A stretch of DNA of 17,776 nt from Akkermansiaceae bacterium UBA5689. GTDB taxonomy: Bacteria; Verrucomicrobiota; Verrucomicrobiia; Verrucomicrobiales; Akkermansiaceae. The translations under genes were made by a program, and so were the position numbers. The DNA lies in contig DIHT01000014.1 of the NCBI GenBank assembly GCA_002420305.1, forward strand, positions 1-17,776, given 5' to 3'. Positions 16,203 to 17,776 of the stretch are shown in pieces. Numbering within the stretch: position 1 is the first letter of the stretch; each line of letters begins with the position of its first letter. The notes below the pieces were generated by a model. That model saw nothing but the letters and a program-made list of their open reading frames with translations. It was not told the DNA's origin and searched no databases.

Positions 16203-16222
16203 TATACCTTCGCGCTAAGCCC

Positions 16223-17077
16223 TCATGACCAGGCTTGACTGCTCAGTCTGTCCCATACCTTTTTCATCTCGCCCATGGCCACGATACAGTCGTCCCAGAC
16301 CGAAGGCCACGTAGAGATCCCATAACCACTGGAAACCGGGCCAAGCTCTGGGACAACCCATAAAATATTCTTGGGGCGTGGGCCTTCAAGCCAGCAAGAA
16401 AACGCCCTCTCTACAAACGGCAGATAATCATTAAACTCCTGAGTTAACTCTCCCTTTCCATCTGTTACGGGGATTTGACAATGGTGCCCGTTAAAGGGGC
16501 GGCAGTGGAGAAGGTTTCCATGCTGTAGCAACTCGGGCCGATCCAGCAATCGCGACTCGAAATCAGCAGGCTGAAGGTGTTTAATAATAGCAGGGTGAGA
16601 GTGATCAATATTCATGCGAAGTATTTTTCCAGTCACCTTACGATAGCCGTCCGCAATCGCGTAGGCCTTCTCCGGCGTCTCCGTACAAGTATCTCTGTGA
16701 ACCTCGAGATGAACATTCGCGCCCTGCCTCTCATCCTCCTCCATGAGAAGACATGTTTTATCAATTGCCTCAGCCTCAGGGGTATCGTGGTCGCATAATT
16801 GAACATTGATCGTGGACGATCCACAGGCCAACTGAGCTTCGATGAGATCCCCATACTCTGCCGGATCATTCGCATCGAAAAGACCCGAAAAACCCAATTC
16901 GTAACTCCTCAGAAGACCCCGCAGATCCTCACTGGCTCTATCATTCACTCCGTCAAAGCCAGCATCCTTGATCGCCGCCACCTTTTCCTCCAAGGTCCAC
17001 TCTGCGCGCTCAGAAGGGTGGCCGGTAAGGGTCCAGAGATTGGCCACAAATCGGATCTCGGGAAAATTACACGTCAT
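16223..17077 (-). CDS. Sugar phosphate isomerase/epimerase-like TIM-barrel protein
   Basis: The 284-residue product fits the xylose isomerase-like TIM-barrel superfamily (AP endonuclease 2 fold). These are metal-dependent enzymes that isomerise or epimerise sugars, inositols or hydroxypyruvate. The landmarks include LEEKVAAIKDAGFDGV (29-44), INVQLCDHDTPEA (90-102), VHLEVHRDT (122-130), RMNIDHSH (154-161), LLHCRPFNGHH (189-199) and WVVPELGP (240-247). Glu125, Asp158, His198 or His199, and Glu244 are plausible metal ligands on successive strands. The substrate cannot be told from sequence. I chose the ATG at 17077; a TTG at 17116 would add 13 residues. It heads the - strand run and is 20 bp upstream of fdhD, so the two are probably co-transcribed, which does not by itself show a shared pathway. 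Confidence 0.82.
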   Translation of the reverse strand: MTCNFPEIRFVANLWTLTGHPSERAEWTLEEKVAAIKDAGFDGVNDRASEDLRGLLRSYELGFSGLFDANDPAEYGDLIEAQLACGSSTINVQLCDHDTPEAEAIDKTCLLMEEDERQGANVHLEVHRDTCTETPEKAYAIADGYRKVTGKILRMNIDHSHPAIIKHLQPADFESRLLDRPELLQHGNLLHCRPFNGHHCQIPVTDGKGELTQEFNDYLPFVERAFSCWLEGPRPKNILWVVPELGPVSSGYGISTWPSVWDDCIVAMGEMKKVWDRLSSQAWS

Positions 17078-17185
17078 ACAGACAGTAAATCTGGGCCGCG
17101 CTCCGATAGCGAACAAATCCTCTTTCTCTCTTCAGTTGTTCACCGCAAGCCTTGAGGTGACTCTGTCCCTGCGCTAGCTTGTGCC
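17078..17185. promoter_or_regulatory. Divergent spacer upstream of the TIM-barrel gene and the edge gene
   Basis: This 108-bp region lies between two divergent starts and must hold promoters for both. I see no strong -35/-10 pair or operator; TTGAGG near 17152 is a weak -35 candidate on the + strand. The call rests on layout only. Confidence 0.3.
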
Positions 17186-17473
17186 ATGAGCCTGAGGCTG
17201 CAAGAAGCTAGACCCGGGACGAGCTTGATCAGCCTCCTTCTCTTTTTCGGCGTCGGACATACCCTAGACGCGGAAGGCTACCGCAACTTTAATCTCCCGT
17301 GCCTCGCTCCGCTGCTTGATCAGGTTGATAGCGAGAAGCCTGCCACCGTAGCCCTCTCCTTTCTGCATGGACCGTGGCGCGGTCCTGCGCCTCGTGACGA
17401 CCTCGGCGAGGTCAGCTTTCCCATTACGAGTACTTCTCCGAAATCACCTCTAGCGCCAATGGGAAACCAGTAG
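17186..17473 (+). pseudogene. 5' part of an apparently frameshifted secreted-protein gene
   Basis: From the ATG at 17186 this frame gives an N-terminus with a hydrophobic stretch (SLISLLLFFGVGHTLDAEG) that could be a signal peptide or anchor. Protein-like sequence continues to about ALSFLHGPWRGPAPRDDLGE (ending near 17411). The frame then runs into unlikely sequence and stops at a TAG (17471-17473). The neighbouring -1 frame is open from 17398 to the window end and reads as convincing protein. Restoring one G in the GAGG near 17409-17411 would join the two as DLGE-GQLSHYEYF. This therefore looks like one gene broken by a single missing base, either a true mutation or an assembly error. I do not recognise this N-terminal part, and without the join it would be an orphan of 95 codons. 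Confidence 0.5.
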
Positions 17474-17776
17474 AGCTTCGAAACGGAACCTTTCCCTTTC
17501 TGCATCCTGCACCGCTCCCCCTCGACTTCAGCTCAGCACCTTTTGAGCGGCAGCAGGACGGAACCATCCACAAGAGAGATGTCATGGAAATGCTGCAGGA
17601 TCTCAACAGTCCCGAGTGGGAAACGGTATCCGATCTCCAGCTTCTCAGGAAAGTTATCTCAGTCTACCGGGAGATCTTCAGGCAAAACCCGATAGCCGGT
17701 GAGAACCGAGAGGTAGTAGAGGCTCTTTCCGGCAAGAACCCTTATCGACTCATCTTCATCACTCCTGACCACCCAT
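17398..17776 (+). CDS. 3' part of the frameshifted gene, running off the window; conserved secreted-type protein
   Basis: This frame is open from just after a TGA at 17395-17397 to the window edge. Its first ATG is only at 17584, so the upstream sequence has no start of its own. The translation includes GQLSHYEYFSEITSSANGKP, FPFLHPAPLPLDFSSAP, LNSPEWETVSDLQLLRKV and YREIFRQNPIAGENREVVEAL, and ends in GKNPYRLIFITPDHP. The last part (NP-x-GEN-x-E-x-V-x-AL-x-GKNP and a DHP turn) resembles a family of small secreted proteins that I recall as common in Verrucomicrobiota, in which a D-R-W-G-T-P block usually follows. That block would lie outside the window. Function is unknown. The likely true gene begins at 17186 in the +1-related frame. 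Confidence 0.55.

Noticed and set aside
17417..17423. Slippery heptamer TTTCCCA as a programmed -1 frameshift site in the edge gene
   Set aside because: The slip direction would be right, but the codons of the upstream frame are TTT CCC, not the T TTC CCA phase needed, and I see no clear stimulatory hairpin.
1..17776. Mobile element, defence system, CRISPR array or prophage
   Set aside because: No transposase, integrase, cas, restriction or phage genes and no regular direct repeats were seen; the genes are housekeeping and metabolic.

Overview
The window is a compact bacterial chromosome segment, visibly of moderate GC. It contains housekeeping and metabolic genes only: I see no transposase, phage gene, CRISPR array, rRNA or convincing tRNA. 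Protein character suggests Verrucomicrobiota, perhaps Opitutae. The reasons are the FtsK with a long acidic insert, the style of the LysR DNA-binding domain, weak Shine-Dalgarno signals with frequent TTG/GTG starts, and a C-terminal fragment at the right edge that resembles secreted proteins I associate with that phylum. This placement is an inference from memory, not a search result.

Layout, left to right. The 3' end of a thymidylate kinase gene (1-178, +) meets the convergent ftsK (185-2734, -). A 150-bp divergent spacer follows, then two + genes: a degenerate TIGR04282/DUF2064-type transferase (2885-3574) and a class I mannose-6-phosphate isomerase (3664-4596). These converge on a tightly coupled - strand pair, a LysR regulator (5468-6367) and purU (4607-5464). 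Across a second divergent spacer lies dtd, encoding D-aminoacyl-tRNA deacylase (6529-6981, +).

From 17077 down to 7002 eight genes run on the - strand. In transcription order they are a sugar isomerase/epimerase-like TIM barrel, fdhD, a secreted M1-type metallopeptidase, a YjbQ-family protein, nadC, birA (ligase domain only), valS, and an unrecognised protein with a helix-hairpin-helix-like start, two membrane segments and a Cys4 zinc-ribbon-like tail. Gaps within this run are about 20 to 140 bp, so it probably holds several transcription units. nadC-birA and TIM barrel-fdhD have the tightest spacing (19-20 bp). At the right edge a + strand gene (17186 to the window end) appears split by a single-base frameshift.

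Functional themes are chromosome segregation (FtsK), nucleotide and one-carbon supply (Tmk, PurU), cofactors (NadC for NAD, BirA for biotin attachment, FdhD for molybdo/tungsto-formate dehydrogenase), translation quality control (Dtd, ValRS) and sugar phosphate metabolism (ManA, TIM barrel). No gap without a gene exceeds about 165 bp. I did not find a clearly new multi-gene system. The points most worth a second look are the degenerate transferase, the membrane zinc-ribbon protein, the lysR-purU coupling and the frameshifted edge gene.
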